Assembly: GCA_047501485.1 (NCBI GenBank)
Contig: JAZDRN010000004.1
Span: 124,001 to 188,000, forward strand
Origin: Ancrocorticia sp047501485
GTDB lineage: Bacteria; Actinomycetota; Actinomycetes; Actinomycetales; Actinomycetaceae
DNA length: 64,000 nucleotides
Direction of reading: 5' to 3'
In this document: piece by piece, positions 25,016-34,064 of the stretch
Layout of the letters: every line of letters starts with the position of its first letter
Numbering within the stretch: position 1 is the first letter of the stretch
Notes under the pieces: generated by a model
The model's database searches: none
Told to the model about the DNA's origin: nothing
What the model saw: only the letters and a program-made list of their open reading frames with translations
Position numbers and translations under genes: made by a program

Positions 25016-26551
25016 ATGTCTGAGCTACCACGTACCTACGCCATCCGCACCCTCGGATGCCAGATGAACGTCCATGATTCCGAACGTCTGGCCGGCCTCC
25101 TGCAGGAAGCCGGCTACGTTCCCGTCGCCCAAATACCCCAGAAGGCCGCGCGGGCGACCCTGGCCGGGGATGAGGGTGCGGACGTCGTCATCCTCAACAC
25201 CTGCTCGGTGCGCGAGAACGCGGCGAATCGCCTCTTCGGCAACCTCGGCCAGCTGGCCTCGGTCAAGCGCGAGCGTCCCGGCATGCAGATAGCGGTGGGA
25301 GGTTGCCTCGCACAGCAGATGCGTGAGGGCATTGTCGAGAAGGCGCCGTGGGTGGACGCGGTGCTGGGGACCCACAACCTCGACGTGCTTCCCGCACTGT
25401 TGGAACGGGCTCGCCACAACGACGAGGCCGCCGTCGAGATCGAAGAGTCCCTGAAGGTCTTCCCGTCCACGTTGCCGACTCGCCGTGAGTCGGCCTATGC
25501 CGCGTGGGTATCGATCTCCGTGGGCTGCAACAACACCTGCACCTTCTGCATCGTCCCTCATCTGCGCGGTAAGGAGAGGGATCGGAGGCCGGGCGAGGTT
25601 CTCTCCGAGGTCCAAGCCGTGGTCTCCGAGGGTGCCGTCGAGGTGACCCTCCTGGGTCAGAACGTGAACTCATACGGCGTGGGTTTCGGCGACCGCCAGG
25701 CTTTCGGCAAGCTGCTGCGTGCCTGTGGCGAGATCGACGGCCTGGAGCGGGTCCGCTTCACGTCCCCGCATCCGGCAGCATTCACGGACGACGTCATAGA
25801 CGCGATGGCCGAGACCCCCAACGTCATGCCATCCCTGCATATGCCGTTGCAATCCGGCTCGGACCGCATTCTGCGCGCCATGCGGCGCTCCTATCGTTCG
25901 CAACGATTCCTGAACATCTTGAGCGCGGTGCGAGAGCGCATTCCCGAGGCTGCGATCACCACGGATATCATCGTGGGATTCCCCGGCGAGACCGAGGAAG
26001 ATTTCCAGGCCACGCTCGACGTCGTGGAGAAGTCGCGGTTCTGCTCTGCCTTCACCTTCATCTACTCTCCGAGACCGGGAACCCCGGCGGCGGACATGGA
26101 GGAGCAAGTGCCCGCGGACGTCGTCGCCGAACGCTACCAACGGCTCATAGCCCTGCAGGAACGGATCTCGGCCGAGGAGAACGCGGCCCAAGAGGGCACG
26201 ACCGTCGACGTTCTCATCTCGGCGGGAGAAGGCCGCAAGGATGGAGCGACGAGTCGCGTGAGTGGACGTGCCGCCGATAACCGCCTCGTTCATGTGGCTC
26301 TCCCCGAGGGGATGCCCGAAGCTGAGCGTCCGCGCCCCGGAGACATGGTTCGCGCCGTCGTCACCTACGGTGCTCCGCACCACCTGGTGGCGGATTCTGC
26401 CCTTTCAGGAGGCTTGTTCGAGGTGCGACGCACCCGAGCAGGAGACGCCTGGGAATCACGCGAGAAGCGCGCCGCCGAGCTGACGGCCGAAGCGGAGGGC
26501 AAAGCCCCGGTGACATTGGGCATGCCGCTCATACGCACGGGCGGCAAGTAG
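25016..26551 (+). CDS. miaB: tRNA-2-methylthio-N6-dimethylallyladenosine synthase MiaB
   Basis: Radical-SAM methylthiotransferase acting on i6A37 of tRNA, after MiaA. The product is 511 residues from ATG 25016, which begins the family's N-terminal sequence (RTYAIRTLGCQMNVHDSERL); the open frame upstream to 24935 is not homologous. The UPF0004 domain contributes three cluster Cys (LGCQMN, LNTCSVRENA, GGCLAQQ). The radical-SAM motif CNNTCTFC has Cys171, 175 and 178. A TRAM domain lies near the C-terminus. miaA follows 3 nt later. Confidence 0.96.
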   Translation: MSELPRTYAIRTLGCQMNVHDSERLAGLLQEAGYVPVAQIPQKAARATLAGDEGADVVILNTCSVRENAANRLFGNLGQLASVKRERPGMQIAVGGCLAQQMREGIVEKAPWVDAVLGTHNLDVLPALLERARHNDEAAVEIEESLKVFPSTLPTRRESAYAAWVSISVGCNNTCTFCIVPHLRGKERDRRPGEVLSEVQAVVSEGAVEVTLLGQNVNSYGVGFGDRQAFGKLLRACGEIDGLERVRFTSPHPAAFTDDVIDAMAETPNVMPSLHMPLQSGSDRILRAMRRSYRSQRFLNILSAVRERIPEAAITTDIIVGFPGETEEDFQATLDVVEKSRFCSAFTFIYSPRPGTPAADMEEQVPADVVAERYQRLIALQERISAEENAAQEGTTVDVLISAGEGRKDGATSRVSGRAADNRLVHVALPEGMPEAERPRPGDMVRAVVTYGAPHHLVADSALSGGLFEVRRTRAGDAWESREKRAAELTAEAEGKAPVTLGMPLIRTGGK

Positions 26552-26554
26552 CCC

Positions 26555-27487
26555 ATGATCATCTCGATCGCCGGGCCAACGGCCACTGGGAAGACGGCGC
26601 TTTCGCTGCAAGTCGCCGAAAAGCTGGGTGGGCCTGCGCGAGTTGAGATCGTCTCCGCTGATGCCATGCAGCTATATCGCGGCATGGACATCGGAACGGC
26701 CAAGCTCCCCGAATCGGAGCGGCGCGGCATCACACACCATCAGATCGATGTCCTCGACATCTCCCTCGAGGCAAGTGCGGCTGCCTATCAACGCCAAGCC
26801 CGGGCAGATCTTGAATCCATCGTGGCCCGTGGAAAGATCGCCCTGGTGGTGGGCGGATCCGGTCTGTATCTCGCGGCCCTGTTGGATGAGCTGGACTTTC
26901 CCGGCCATGATCCGGCGATCCGCGCCGATCTTGAGGCCGTTGCCGCAACCCAGGGGTTGGAGCCGCTGATTCGCGAGCTTGCTGAGAAAGACCCCCAGTC
27001 ACATGCCACGATCGACCTCGCGAATCCACGCCGGGTCATCCGTGCCCTCGAGGTGATTCGCCTCACCGGTGGCCTCTACACGCCTCGTTTTCCGCGCCAC
27101 ACGAGCCACTACGGCGATCACATCGGCTTCGTGACAACTCGTGAGAATGAGATTCTCAATGCGGCGATCGCCCAACGAGCGCAGACCATGATGGACCGTG
27201 GGCTGCTGGAAGAGACGCGGCAACTGCTGGACCGGGGGCTGAGGCGGACTCCCACGGCTTCGCGCGCCACCGGATACGCGCAGGCCATCTCTGTTCTCGA
27301 CGGTCACATGAGCCGGGATGAGGCGGTTGCTGCCATCGCGCAATCCACGCGCCGGCTCGCGAAGAAACAACGGACCTGGTTCCGGGCGGATCCTCGGCCC
27401 CGATGGGTGGACCTCTCCGATGGAGATCTCGCCGGGGCGGCCGATGAGATCGTCGCTGTGGCACGGGAGAACTCTGCGCTACAGTGA
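26555..27487 (+). CDS. miaA: tRNA dimethylallyltransferase MiaA
   Basis: Adds dimethylallyl to A37 of tRNAs that read UNN codons, giving the MiaB substrate. The 310-residue length is normal. P-loop GPTATGKT is at residues 7-14; SADAMQLYRGMDIGTAKL and VGGSGLYLAALLD are the conserved substrate-binding segments. ATG 26555 is 3 nt after the miaB stop. Its stop overlaps one candidate dapF start. Confidence 0.97.
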   Translation: MIISIAGPTATGKTALSLQVAEKLGGPARVEIVSADAMQLYRGMDIGTAKLPESERRGITHHQIDVLDISLEASAAAYQRQARADLESIVARGKIALVVGGSGLYLAALLDELDFPGHDPAIRADLEAVAATQGLEPLIRELAEKDPQSHATIDLANPRRVIRALEVIRLTGGLYTPRFPRHTSHYGDHIGFVTTRENEILNAAIAQRAQTMMDRGLLEETRQLLDRGLRRTPTASRATGYAQAISVLDGHMSRDEAVAAIAQSTRRLAKKQRTWFRADPRPRWVDLSDGDLAGAADEIVAVARENSALQ

Positions 27488-28386
27488 ACCCTGTGTTGAC
27501 ACCGAGTGAAGAAAGTTGCCCGAACGACGACCTCATCCTGAGCAAAGGACACGGTGCGGGCAACGATTTCGTGCTGCTCCCGGACCCGGATGACACCGTT
27601 GAGCTCTCTGCCGAAACAGTGGCCCGGATCTGCGACCGCCACCGCGGCATAGGTGCCGATGGCCTCATACGGCTGGTGCGCTGCGAGGCTCTCGCGGAGG
27701 CGGGGAATTACCTCGGTACCGGACCCTTCCCCGAATGGTTCATGGACTATCGCAATTCCGATGGCTCGATCGCAGAGATGTGCGGCAATGGCGTGCGAGT
27801 CTTCGTCCACTACCTGCGCTGCCACGGATTCATCGATCTACGGCCGGGCGAGAGCGTTCGAATCGGAACGAGGGGCGGCCCCAAGATCGTCACCTTCGAC
27901 GCGCCCCTCTACACTGTCGATATGGGTGAGTATGGCCTTCCGTACGGCAGCGCCGGCGCTGACACCCGGGTCGAGATCGCAGGCCTGGGGGAGCGGGAGG
28001 GAATCTCGATCACCATGCCGAATCCTCATACGGTCGTCATCCTCGATGGCGAGGACGACCTCGCAGCCGCGGACTTCCATGTCGAGCCCGCCTATTCGCC
28101 GGTCCCCCCGCGGGGAACGAATCTGGAGATCGTCGTTGCCGGAGCCGACGAGTCCGGTCTAGCGCGGATGCGCGTGTTGGAACGCGGGGTGGGCGAGACG
28201 CTTGCCTGCGGCACCGGCACCTGCGCGGTGGCCCTCGCGCTCCTGTTGAGCCGGGGCGAACGCGAAGGCGTTGTCCCCGTACACTCGCCCGGCGGGAAGA
28301 TGAGCGTACGTATCGAGGCGGGGCGCGCCTATCTCACCGGCCCCGCCGAGCTCGTTGCGGATATCGTCCTCAGGGACGACTGCTGA
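27484..28386 (+). CDS. dapF: Diaminopimelate epimerase
   Basis: Interconverts LL- and meso-diaminopimelate by a two-cysteine mechanism. There are 300 codons from GTG 27484, which overlaps the miaA stop. An alternative GTG at 27493 has TACAGT exactly 7 nt upstream and could be used from a leaderless mRNA. Both active-site regions are present: EMCGNGVRVFVHYL with the first Cys, and LACGTGTCAVALALLL with the second. The N-terminal KGHGAGNDFVLL is typical. With dapA and dapB it completes part of the lysine pathway in this window. Confidence 0.96.
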   Translation: MNPVLTPSEESCPNDDLILSKGHGAGNDFVLLPDPDDTVELSAETVARICDRHRGIGADGLIRLVRCEALAEAGNYLGTGPFPEWFMDYRNSDGSIAEMCGNGVRVFVHYLRCHGFIDLRPGESVRIGTRGGPKIVTFDAPLYTVDMGEYGLPYGSAGADTRVEIAGLGEREGISITMPNPHTVVILDGEDDLAAADFHVEPAYSPVPPRGTNLEIVVAGADESGLARMRVLERGVGETLACGTGTCAVALALLLSRGEREGVVPVHSPGGKMSVRIEAGRAYLTGPAELVADIVLRDDC

Positions 28387-28394
28387 TCATGCTC

Positions 28395-28501
28395 ACCTGG
28401 CAATAATGTTCCGTATTCGGCGCGGCATATGCCGGAATCAGCGAAAGATACTGATTTTGGAAACATTGTGCCTGCGGGTTCCGAAACATCGTGCCCGCGG
28501 G
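28395..28501. repeat. Repeats and palindrome between dapF and the RsmC-like gene
   Basis: GAAACATTGTGCCTGCGGG (28460-28478) recurs with two changes at 28483-28501 (period 23). A degenerate inverted copy (GGCAATAATGTTCC) lies near 28400, and a 12-bp palindrome, CGGCATATGCCG, at about 28422-28433. The genes on both sides converge here, so it may serve as the terminator region, but no classical stem with a T-run was found. Confidence 0.5.
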
Positions 28502-28536
28502 CGAGTGCATATGCGGGCGAACAGGAGTCGGATCCC

Positions 28537-29190
28537 TCATTTGCCGAGTTCGGCGTCCGAAACCCTGACCTCCAGAACCCGGAATCCCTTCGCCGAACCC
28601 AGCTTCTGGCAATCGAATCCCTTCTGGCGGAGCCATTTCTGAAGGGAATCAGCCCCCAGATTCTTCTGCACCACGAGATAGGCGACTCCGTCATCGGCGA
28701 GGACGGAAAGCCATGAGAGCAGGAGGCTGTGCAGTGCTTCCTTGCCGATGCGTACCGGTGGGTTCGACCAGATCAGCGAGACCTTCCGCTCTCCGAGTGC
28801 CGCGAAAGCCTCCTCGGGAGAATACACACTGCCGACCAGACCTGCTCGCTGAAGATTGATCGCCGTGAGTTCCCGGGCGCGCTCGTTGACGTCTACGCCC
28901 CACACATCCGCACTCTCGGCCTCCTCGGGAGAGGACGCGGCGATAGCGGCTGCCAGGGATAATGTGATCGGCCCCCAGCCGCACCCTACGTCCACGGCGA
29001 GCTCGCCGGCGGCCAGACTCGGATCCGGGACTTTGTCGAGCAGCACCGCGGTACCCTTATCCACTCGCTCGTGGGAGAAGACGCCGCTTCGAGTCTCAAC
29101 CGAGTACTCGTCGCCGCGCAGATGGACACGGCGTTCCACGGAGATGGCTTCGCCAGCGGGAACCGAAGAGAAGTAATGATCGTTGCTCAC
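28537..29190 (-). CDS. RsmC-like class I SAM methyltransferase
   Basis: A 217-residue methyltransferase of the MTS/RsmC type, which methylates G1207-like positions of 16S rRNA in characterised members. SAM motif I is LAVDVGCGWGPITLSLA; the acidic loop is WGVDVNERARELTAINL. The N-x-P-P motif is present as WSNPPVRIGKEALHSLL. The usual N-terminal duplicated half of E. coli RsmC is absent, as in Gram-positive homologues. GTG 29190 has TAGTCT 6 nt upstream on the minus strand. It interrupts the common dapF-hflX adjacency and runs against it. Confidence 0.88.
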   Translation of the reverse strand: MSNDHYFSSVPAGEAISVERRVHLRGDEYSVETRSGVFSHERVDKGTAVLLDKVPDPSLAAGELAVDVGCGWGPITLSLAAAIAASSPEEAESADVWGVDVNERARELTAINLQRAGLVGSVYSPEEAFAALGERKVSLIWSNPPVRIGKEALHSLLLSWLSVLADDGVAYLVVQKNLGADSLQKWLRQKGFDCQKLGSAKGFRVLEVRVSDAELGK

Positions 29191-29202
29191 GTTCCAAGAC
29201 TA
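29191..29202 (-). promoter_or_regulatory. Leaderless-type -10 for the RsmC-like gene
   Basis: On the minus strand TAGTCT (29202-29197), 6-nt spacer, GTG 29190. Confidence 0.6.
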
Positions 29203-29365
29203 GCCGGGTCAGCATGTCTCTTCGAAGTGGAAGAGCGTACCAACGCATCCCCTTTGCTGACGGCCAGACTCTTTGCTACCCGCCGCCTTCTATGCTGAGG
29301 GGCGAGTCAGTTCCCTTCTTTCCCGGTCTCGTGAGAAAATAGAGGGTCTATCAACGAAGGAGCAT

Positions 29366-30934
29366 ATGACGTCTCAAGATTCGGGCGATTTCCGCAATTC
29401 GCACCTCAACGACACCGACTCCGACTCGCCGCAGCACGAGACAACGGATATCCACTCCAAGCGTGGCACCGCGCTGCAGGCCGATCCCGCATATCAGGGT
29501 AGCTGGGCGGGGGATTCTCTCGACCGCGAGGAGCGTTCGTCGCTGCGCCGCGTGGGCGGACTCGACACGGGCGCCGAACGCGAAGAGGGCGTCGACATCG
29601 AGTATCGCCAGGTGCGCCTGGAGCGGGTCATTCTGGTGGGGCTGTGGACCGAGGGTTTGCTCAAGGCCGCGGAGGATTCGCTTCGTGAGCTCTCAGCACT
29701 GGCGGAGACCGCGGGCTCCCAGGTCCTCGATGGAATCATTCAGAAGCGGGATATGCCGGATCCTGCCACCTATCTCGGCAAGGGCAAAGCTGCGGAGCTG
29801 GCTGACCTGGTAGCCTCCCTGGGCGCGGACACCGTCATCGCGGACTCCGAGCTCGCTCCCTCGCAGCGGCGTGGGCTGGAGGACATCGTCAAGGTCAAGG
29901 TCATCGACCGTACGGCCCTGATCCTCGATATCTTCGCTCGGCATGCTAAGTCTCGCGAGGGCAAGGCGCAGGTCGAGCTCGCGCAGTTGAAGTATCTGCT
30001 TCCGCGGTTGCGCGGCTGGGGTGAATCCATGTCCCGCCAGGCCGGCGGCCGTGTCGCGGCGGGTGCGGGTATTGGCTCGCGTGGCCCGGGCGAAACCCAG
30101 ATCGAGTTGGACAGGCGCCGCATCCGGACCCGCATGGCGAAGCTTCGCCGTGATATCGCGCACATGGCACCGGCACGCGAGCAGCAACGCTCTGAGCGGC
30201 GGCGTACCGGAGTGCCCTCGGTTGTCGTCGTCGGATACACGAATGCCGGCAAGTCCTCTCTCCTCAACCGGCTGACAGGGGCAGGCGTGCTGGTGGAGAA
30301 CGCGCTGTTCGCCACGCTCGATCCCACGGTGCGCCGCGCGAGCACCCCGCAAGGCCGCGATTTCACGATGTCCGACACCGTCGGCTTCGTACGCAACCTT
30401 CCCACGCAGCTTGTCGAAGCCTTCCGCTCCACGCTCGAGGAGGCAGGCGAAGCGGACGTGTTGCTGCATGTCGTCGATTCCTCACATCACGACCCGGTAG
30501 GCCAGGTGGCCGCCGTACGCGAAGTCCTCGCCGAAGTTTCAGGAACCAGGGATGCGCGCGAGATCATCGTGCTGTCGAAAGCCGACCTGGCTGATCCGAT
30601 CGACCTGGCCGCGCTGCGCTCGCGGTTCCCGGGTGCTGTCGTGGTCTCCTGCCTGACAGGCGAGGGAATCGAGGATCTGCTCGACGCGATCGACGATGCG
30701 CTCCCGCGGCCCGCCGTCGAGGTCGCCGTGACCATTCCCTACGATCAGGGAGGCCTGCTATCCAGAATCCACGAGACGGGCGAGCTGCTCGCGCCGGTGC
30801 AGTACCGCGAGGGCGGCACCTGGATTCACGCCCGCGTCTCGGGTGAGATCGAGGGTGCGCTACGCGAGATCGGCGTACTGGAGGCCGGTGCGAAGGTTCT
30901 CGCTCACGAGCCAGGAGGCAGTGGGGCCGAGTGA
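29366..30934 (+). CDS. hflX: GTPase HflX
   Basis: Ribosome-associated GTPase that splits stalled or stressed 70S ribosomes. The product is 522 residues from ATG 29366, preceded by GAAGGAG; the frame is open to 29273 without support. The first ~80 residues are polar and variable. The HflX domain follows (GKGKAAELADLV, VELAQLKYLLPRLRGWG, GPGETQIELDRRRIR). The G domain has G1 GYTNAGKSSLLNRL, G3 DTVGFVRNLP and G4 SKAD. The helicase gene starts inside its stop codon (GTGA). Confidence 0.96.
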   Translation: MTSQDSGDFRNSHLNDTDSDSPQHETTDIHSKRGTALQADPAYQGSWAGDSLDREERSSLRRVGGLDTGAEREEGVDIEYRQVRLERVILVGLWTEGLLKAAEDSLRELSALAETAGSQVLDGIIQKRDMPDPATYLGKGKAAELADLVASLGADTVIADSELAPSQRRGLEDIVKVKVIDRTALILDIFARHAKSREGKAQVELAQLKYLLPRLRGWGESMSRQAGGRVAAGAGIGSRGPGETQIELDRRRIRTRMAKLRRDIAHMAPAREQQRSERRRTGVPSVVVVGYTNAGKSSLLNRLTGAGVLVENALFATLDPTVRRASTPQGRDFTMSDTVGFVRNLPTQLVEAFRSTLEEAGEADVLLHVVDSSHHDPVGQVAAVREVLAEVSGTRDAREIIVLSKADLADPIDLAALRSRFPGAVVVSCLTGEGIEDLLDAIDDALPRPAVEVAVTIPYDQGGLLSRIHETGELLAPVQYREGGTWIHARVSGEIEGALREIGVLEAGAKVLAHEPGGSGAE

Positions 30935-32865
30935 ACGAGGATGTCAATGCCATCCTCGAGGCCACCGTCGCCGAACTCGGGGGGACGCGCCGTGAGGGCC
31001 AGGCGAACATGGTGGACAAGGTGTTCGACACCCTGGAGACCGATGGGCACCTGATCGTCCAAGCCGGAACGGGAACGGGTAAGTCGGTGGGCTACCTGGT
31101 TCCCTCCATGTACTGGGCGGTCAGTACCGACAACCGGATCATCGTCTCGACGGCAACCCTGGCCCTGCAACGCCAGATCGTGTTACACGACGCCCCCCGC
31201 GTGGCGCGGGCCGTCGAGGAGGTCACGGGCACCCAGCCGAAGGTCTCTCTGCTCAAGGGGTGGAACAACTACGTCTGCCTGCGCAAGGCGGCCGGCGGTT
31301 ACCCGGAGGACGACGCACTTCTGGCGCGTGCGGTCGGAGAGTACGGGGCGAGCGCGACGGGCGAGGAGGTCGTGCGCCTGCGAGAGTGGGCCATGTCCAC
31401 GGACACCGGCGACCGCGATGATCTCGTTCCCGGTGTATCTGAAAGGGCGTGGCGTCAGGTCTCGATCTCCAAACCGGAGTGCATCGGGAACGGCTGCCCG
31501 CTGCGTGGTTCCTGCTTTCCCATCTTGAGCAGGCAGGAGGCCGAGGAATCGGACATCGTCATCACCAACCACTCGATGTTGGGCATCGAGAGCGCCGGCA
31601 CACCGGTGCTTCCCCCGGCCGCGGCCTATGTGGTGGATGAGGCGCACGATCTGGTCGACCGCGTGACGGGCCAGCTCACCGTTTCGGTGTCCAAGCCGGA
31701 GATCGCAGGTTTGGCGCGCCTGCTGCGACGCGAGAAGATCCTGGCGACGGGCCTGGAAAGTGCCGCGGACGGCCTGTCCGACGTCCTCGACGAGCTTGCC
31801 GAAGGCCGCCAGACGCAGATGCCGGCTCCGCTCACGGATGCACTTGTGAACCTGATGGGGGAGCTGCAGCAGGCGTCCCAGGATGTCGCCGAACTCCCGG
31901 GCAAGGAGGAGTCGGACGTGGCGGCGAAGAACGTCGCCCGCAACCGGGTGCAGTCGCTGGCCGATGTCGTCTCCCGGTTGCTCTCCGATGATGTGGCGGA
32001 AGGGAGGCTCGTCGTGTGGGTGCAGCGGGACCTCGACGACAACTCTTCCCTGCACGTCGCGCCTTTGGATGTGTCGGGCTCGCTCGCGGACACGCTCTTC
32101 GAGGGGAAAGCGGCTATCCTCACCTCCGCGACGCTCTCCGTGGGGGGCTCGTTCCAGCATGTGGCTCGCGAGGTGGGTTTCGGCTATCCCAGTCAGGGAC
32201 CCTGGGAGGGCGTCGATGTCGGTTCGCCCTTCGAACACGGCCGACAGGGCATCCTCTACGTCGCGAAGGATCTGCCCGTCCCGGGAAGGGATGGTTACGG
32301 TGAGGAGCAGTTGCGGGAGCTGGTCGGCCTCATCGAGGCCTCCGGCGGGGGAGCGTTATGCCTGTTCACATCGCGGCGCGGTGCCGAGACCGCCGCCGAG
32401 TACGCGCGCGACAGGTTGGAGACACCCATCCTGGTGCAGGGCGAGGACCAGCTGCCCACCTTGGTCCGGCAGTTCACCGACGACGACGCCGCCTCGCTCT
32501 TCGGCACCTTGTCACTGTGGCAGGGTGTGGACGTGCCGGGACGCACCTGCCGGTTGGTGACGATCGACCGCATTCCATTCCCGCGGCCAAACGATCCTCT
32601 CGTGCAAGCCCGCACGCAGGCGGTGGCGGCGAGTGGCGGCAACGGTTTCATGCAAGTTGCCGCTTCTCATGCCGCATTGTTACTCGCGCAGGGGGCTGGA
32701 AGGCTGTTGAGGAGGAGCGACGACAAGGGGGTGGTGGCCATCCTCGATCCGAGGCTCAGAACGGCTAGATACTCAGGTTTTCTAGTGGCGTCGTTGCCGC
32801 CTATGTGGCCTACGACCGACGGAGAGGTCGCGCGTGCAGCGCTTGCCCGTTTGTCATTTGGATAG
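30931..32865 (+). CDS. dinG: DinG/XPD-family ATP-dependent DNA helicase
   Basis: A 644-residue superfamily 2 helicase of the iron-sulfur XPD/DinG class. Walker A is QAGTGTGKS (Lys51). Four cysteines of a probable 4Fe-4S cluster follow: one in WNNYVCLRK and three in CIGNGCPLRGSC. The DEAH box is YVVDEAHDLVD near residue 236. C-terminal motifs include ILTSATLS, FTSRRGAE and LSLWQGVDVPG. GTG 30931 overlaps the hflX stop, so it is coupled to hflX. No SOS box is seen upstream, although dinG is damage-induced in E. coli. Confidence 0.92.
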   Translation: MNEDVNAILEATVAELGGTRREGQANMVDKVFDTLETDGHLIVQAGTGTGKSVGYLVPSMYWAVSTDNRIIVSTATLALQRQIVLHDAPRVARAVEEVTGTQPKVSLLKGWNNYVCLRKAAGGYPEDDALLARAVGEYGASATGEEVVRLREWAMSTDTGDRDDLVPGVSERAWRQVSISKPECIGNGCPLRGSCFPILSRQEAEESDIVITNHSMLGIESAGTPVLPPAAAYVVDEAHDLVDRVTGQLTVSVSKPEIAGLARLLRREKILATGLESAADGLSDVLDELAEGRQTQMPAPLTDALVNLMGELQQASQDVAELPGKEESDVAAKNVARNRVQSLADVVSRLLSDDVAEGRLVVWVQRDLDDNSSLHVAPLDVSGSLADTLFEGKAAILTSATLSVGGSFQHVAREVGFGYPSQGPWEGVDVGSPFEHGRQGILYVAKDLPVPGRDGYGEEQLRELVGLIEASGGGALCLFTSRRGAETAAEYARDRLETPILVQGEDQLPTLVRQFTDDDAASLFGTLSLWQGVDVPGRTCRLVTIDRIPFPRPNDPLVQARTQAVAASGGNGFMQVAASHAALLLAQGAGRLLRRSDDKGVVAILDPRLRTARYSGFLVASLPPMWPTTDGEVARAALARLSFG

Positions 32866-32954
32866 GGACTTTATTCTCCACCGTTCTATTGAATGAGTCC
32901 GTAGACTGTTGACCGACGGCAGAATTCACTGCCTACGTATAACGAGGAGTTGCT

Positions 32955-33962
32955 GTGTCGAGTACGTCAACCAATGAGCCCATCGATACCCAGGCCGCGC
33001 CTGCCGCCCGCAAGGAGAAGGGGGCCAAGCTCGCTGTCATCGGCGCCGGCGCTGTTGGTTCCGCTGTCGCATACGCGTCCATGATCAAGGGCGTCGCCCG
33101 CGAATATGCGCTGTTCGACATCGCTGAGAACAAGGTCAAGGCCGAAGCCCTCGACATCGCCCAGGGTTCCCAGTTCGCCCCCGTGGCCACGGTCGAAGGC
33201 TCGTCCGATATCGCGGTCATCAAAGACGCTGACATTGTGGTCATCACAGCGGGTGCAAAGCAGAAGCCCGGTCAGTCGCGTCTGGATCTCGCCGGTGCGA
33301 CCATCAACATCATGAAGAACATCATCCCGGCGGCAGTGGAGCAGGCACCGGATGCCATCTTCCTCATGGTCGCCAACCCCGTGGACGTGGTGACATACGC
33401 GGGCCTGCAGATTTCGGGCCTGAGTGCCGATCGTTTCTTCGGTTCGGGCACCGTCTTGGACTCCTCACGTCTGCGATACCTGGTGGCGCAGCACTGTGGG
33501 GTGGCTCCGCAGACCGTGCACGCCTACATCGCGGGTGAGCATGGCGATTCCGAGATTCCGCTGTGGTCCTCTGCGATGATCGGGGCGGTTCCGCTCCTGC
33601 AATGGGGTCAGACCGTTGATGGCGGAATGCTGGATGACAACCTGCGCGAGTCCATTCACCATGACGTGGTGAACTCCGCCTACTCCATCATCGAGGGCAA
33701 GGGTGCGACGAATTACGCCATCGGTCTCTCGGTCGCGCATATCGTCTCGACGATCCTGCGCGATGAGAAGCGCGTGCTGCCGGTCTCGACCCTCCTCGAC
33801 GATTGGATGGGTCTCTCGGATGTGTGCATGTCGGTGCCGACGGTCGTAGGCCGCGAGGGTGTGGGACGCCGCTTGGTGCCCGTCGTCACGCCGCGAGAGT
33901 ACAGCGGGTTGCGCGCCTCCGCGGAGTCCATCCGCACGGTGGCCGCGAAGTTCGGCTTCTGA
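32955..33962 (+). CDS. ldh: L-lactate dehydrogenase
   Basis: Reduces pyruvate to L-lactate with NADH, the main fermentative NAD+ regeneration step. 335 residues from GTG 32955 with GAGGAG upstream. A ~25-residue polar N-terminal extension precedes the Rossmann motif VIGAGAVGSAVAYA. NAD specificity fits the acidic residue in LFDIAENK. The catalytic segment IAGEHGDSEIPLWSS contains the active-site His. A strong hairpin follows the gene. It lies alone between the helicase and lexA, with about 90 nt of AT-richer upstream DNA. Confidence 0.96.
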   Translation: MSSTSTNEPIDTQAAPAARKEKGAKLAVIGAGAVGSAVAYASMIKGVAREYALFDIAENKVKAEALDIAQGSQFAPVATVEGSSDIAVIKDADIVVITAGAKQKPGQSRLDLAGATINIMKNIIPAAVEQAPDAIFLMVANPVDVVTYAGLQISGLSADRFFGSGTVLDSSRLRYLVAQHCGVAPQTVHAYIAGEHGDSEIPLWSSAMIGAVPLLQWGQTVDGGMLDDNLRESIHHDVVNSAYSIIEGKGATNYAIGLSVAHIVSTILRDEKRVLPVSTLLDDWMGLSDVCMSVPTVVGREGVGRRLVPVVTPREYSGLRASAESIRTVAAKFGF

Positions 33963-33995
33963 CGTCAGCGGCGGGGTTCCTCGCCGATCGACGTA

Positions 33996-34038
33996 AAGGG
34001 ACCGGCTCAAGCGGAATCACTCCGCGAGCCGGTCCCTT
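33996..34038. terminator. Bidirectional terminator between ldh and lexA
   Basis: A long stem: 13 bp (33996-34008 with 34026-34038), a 2-nt bulge, then 5 bp (34011-34015 with 34021-34025) and a 5-nt loop. It lies between convergent genes. Confidence 0.85.
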
Positions 34039-34064
34039 GCCATGTGCGGCTGCTACCCGCGCTT

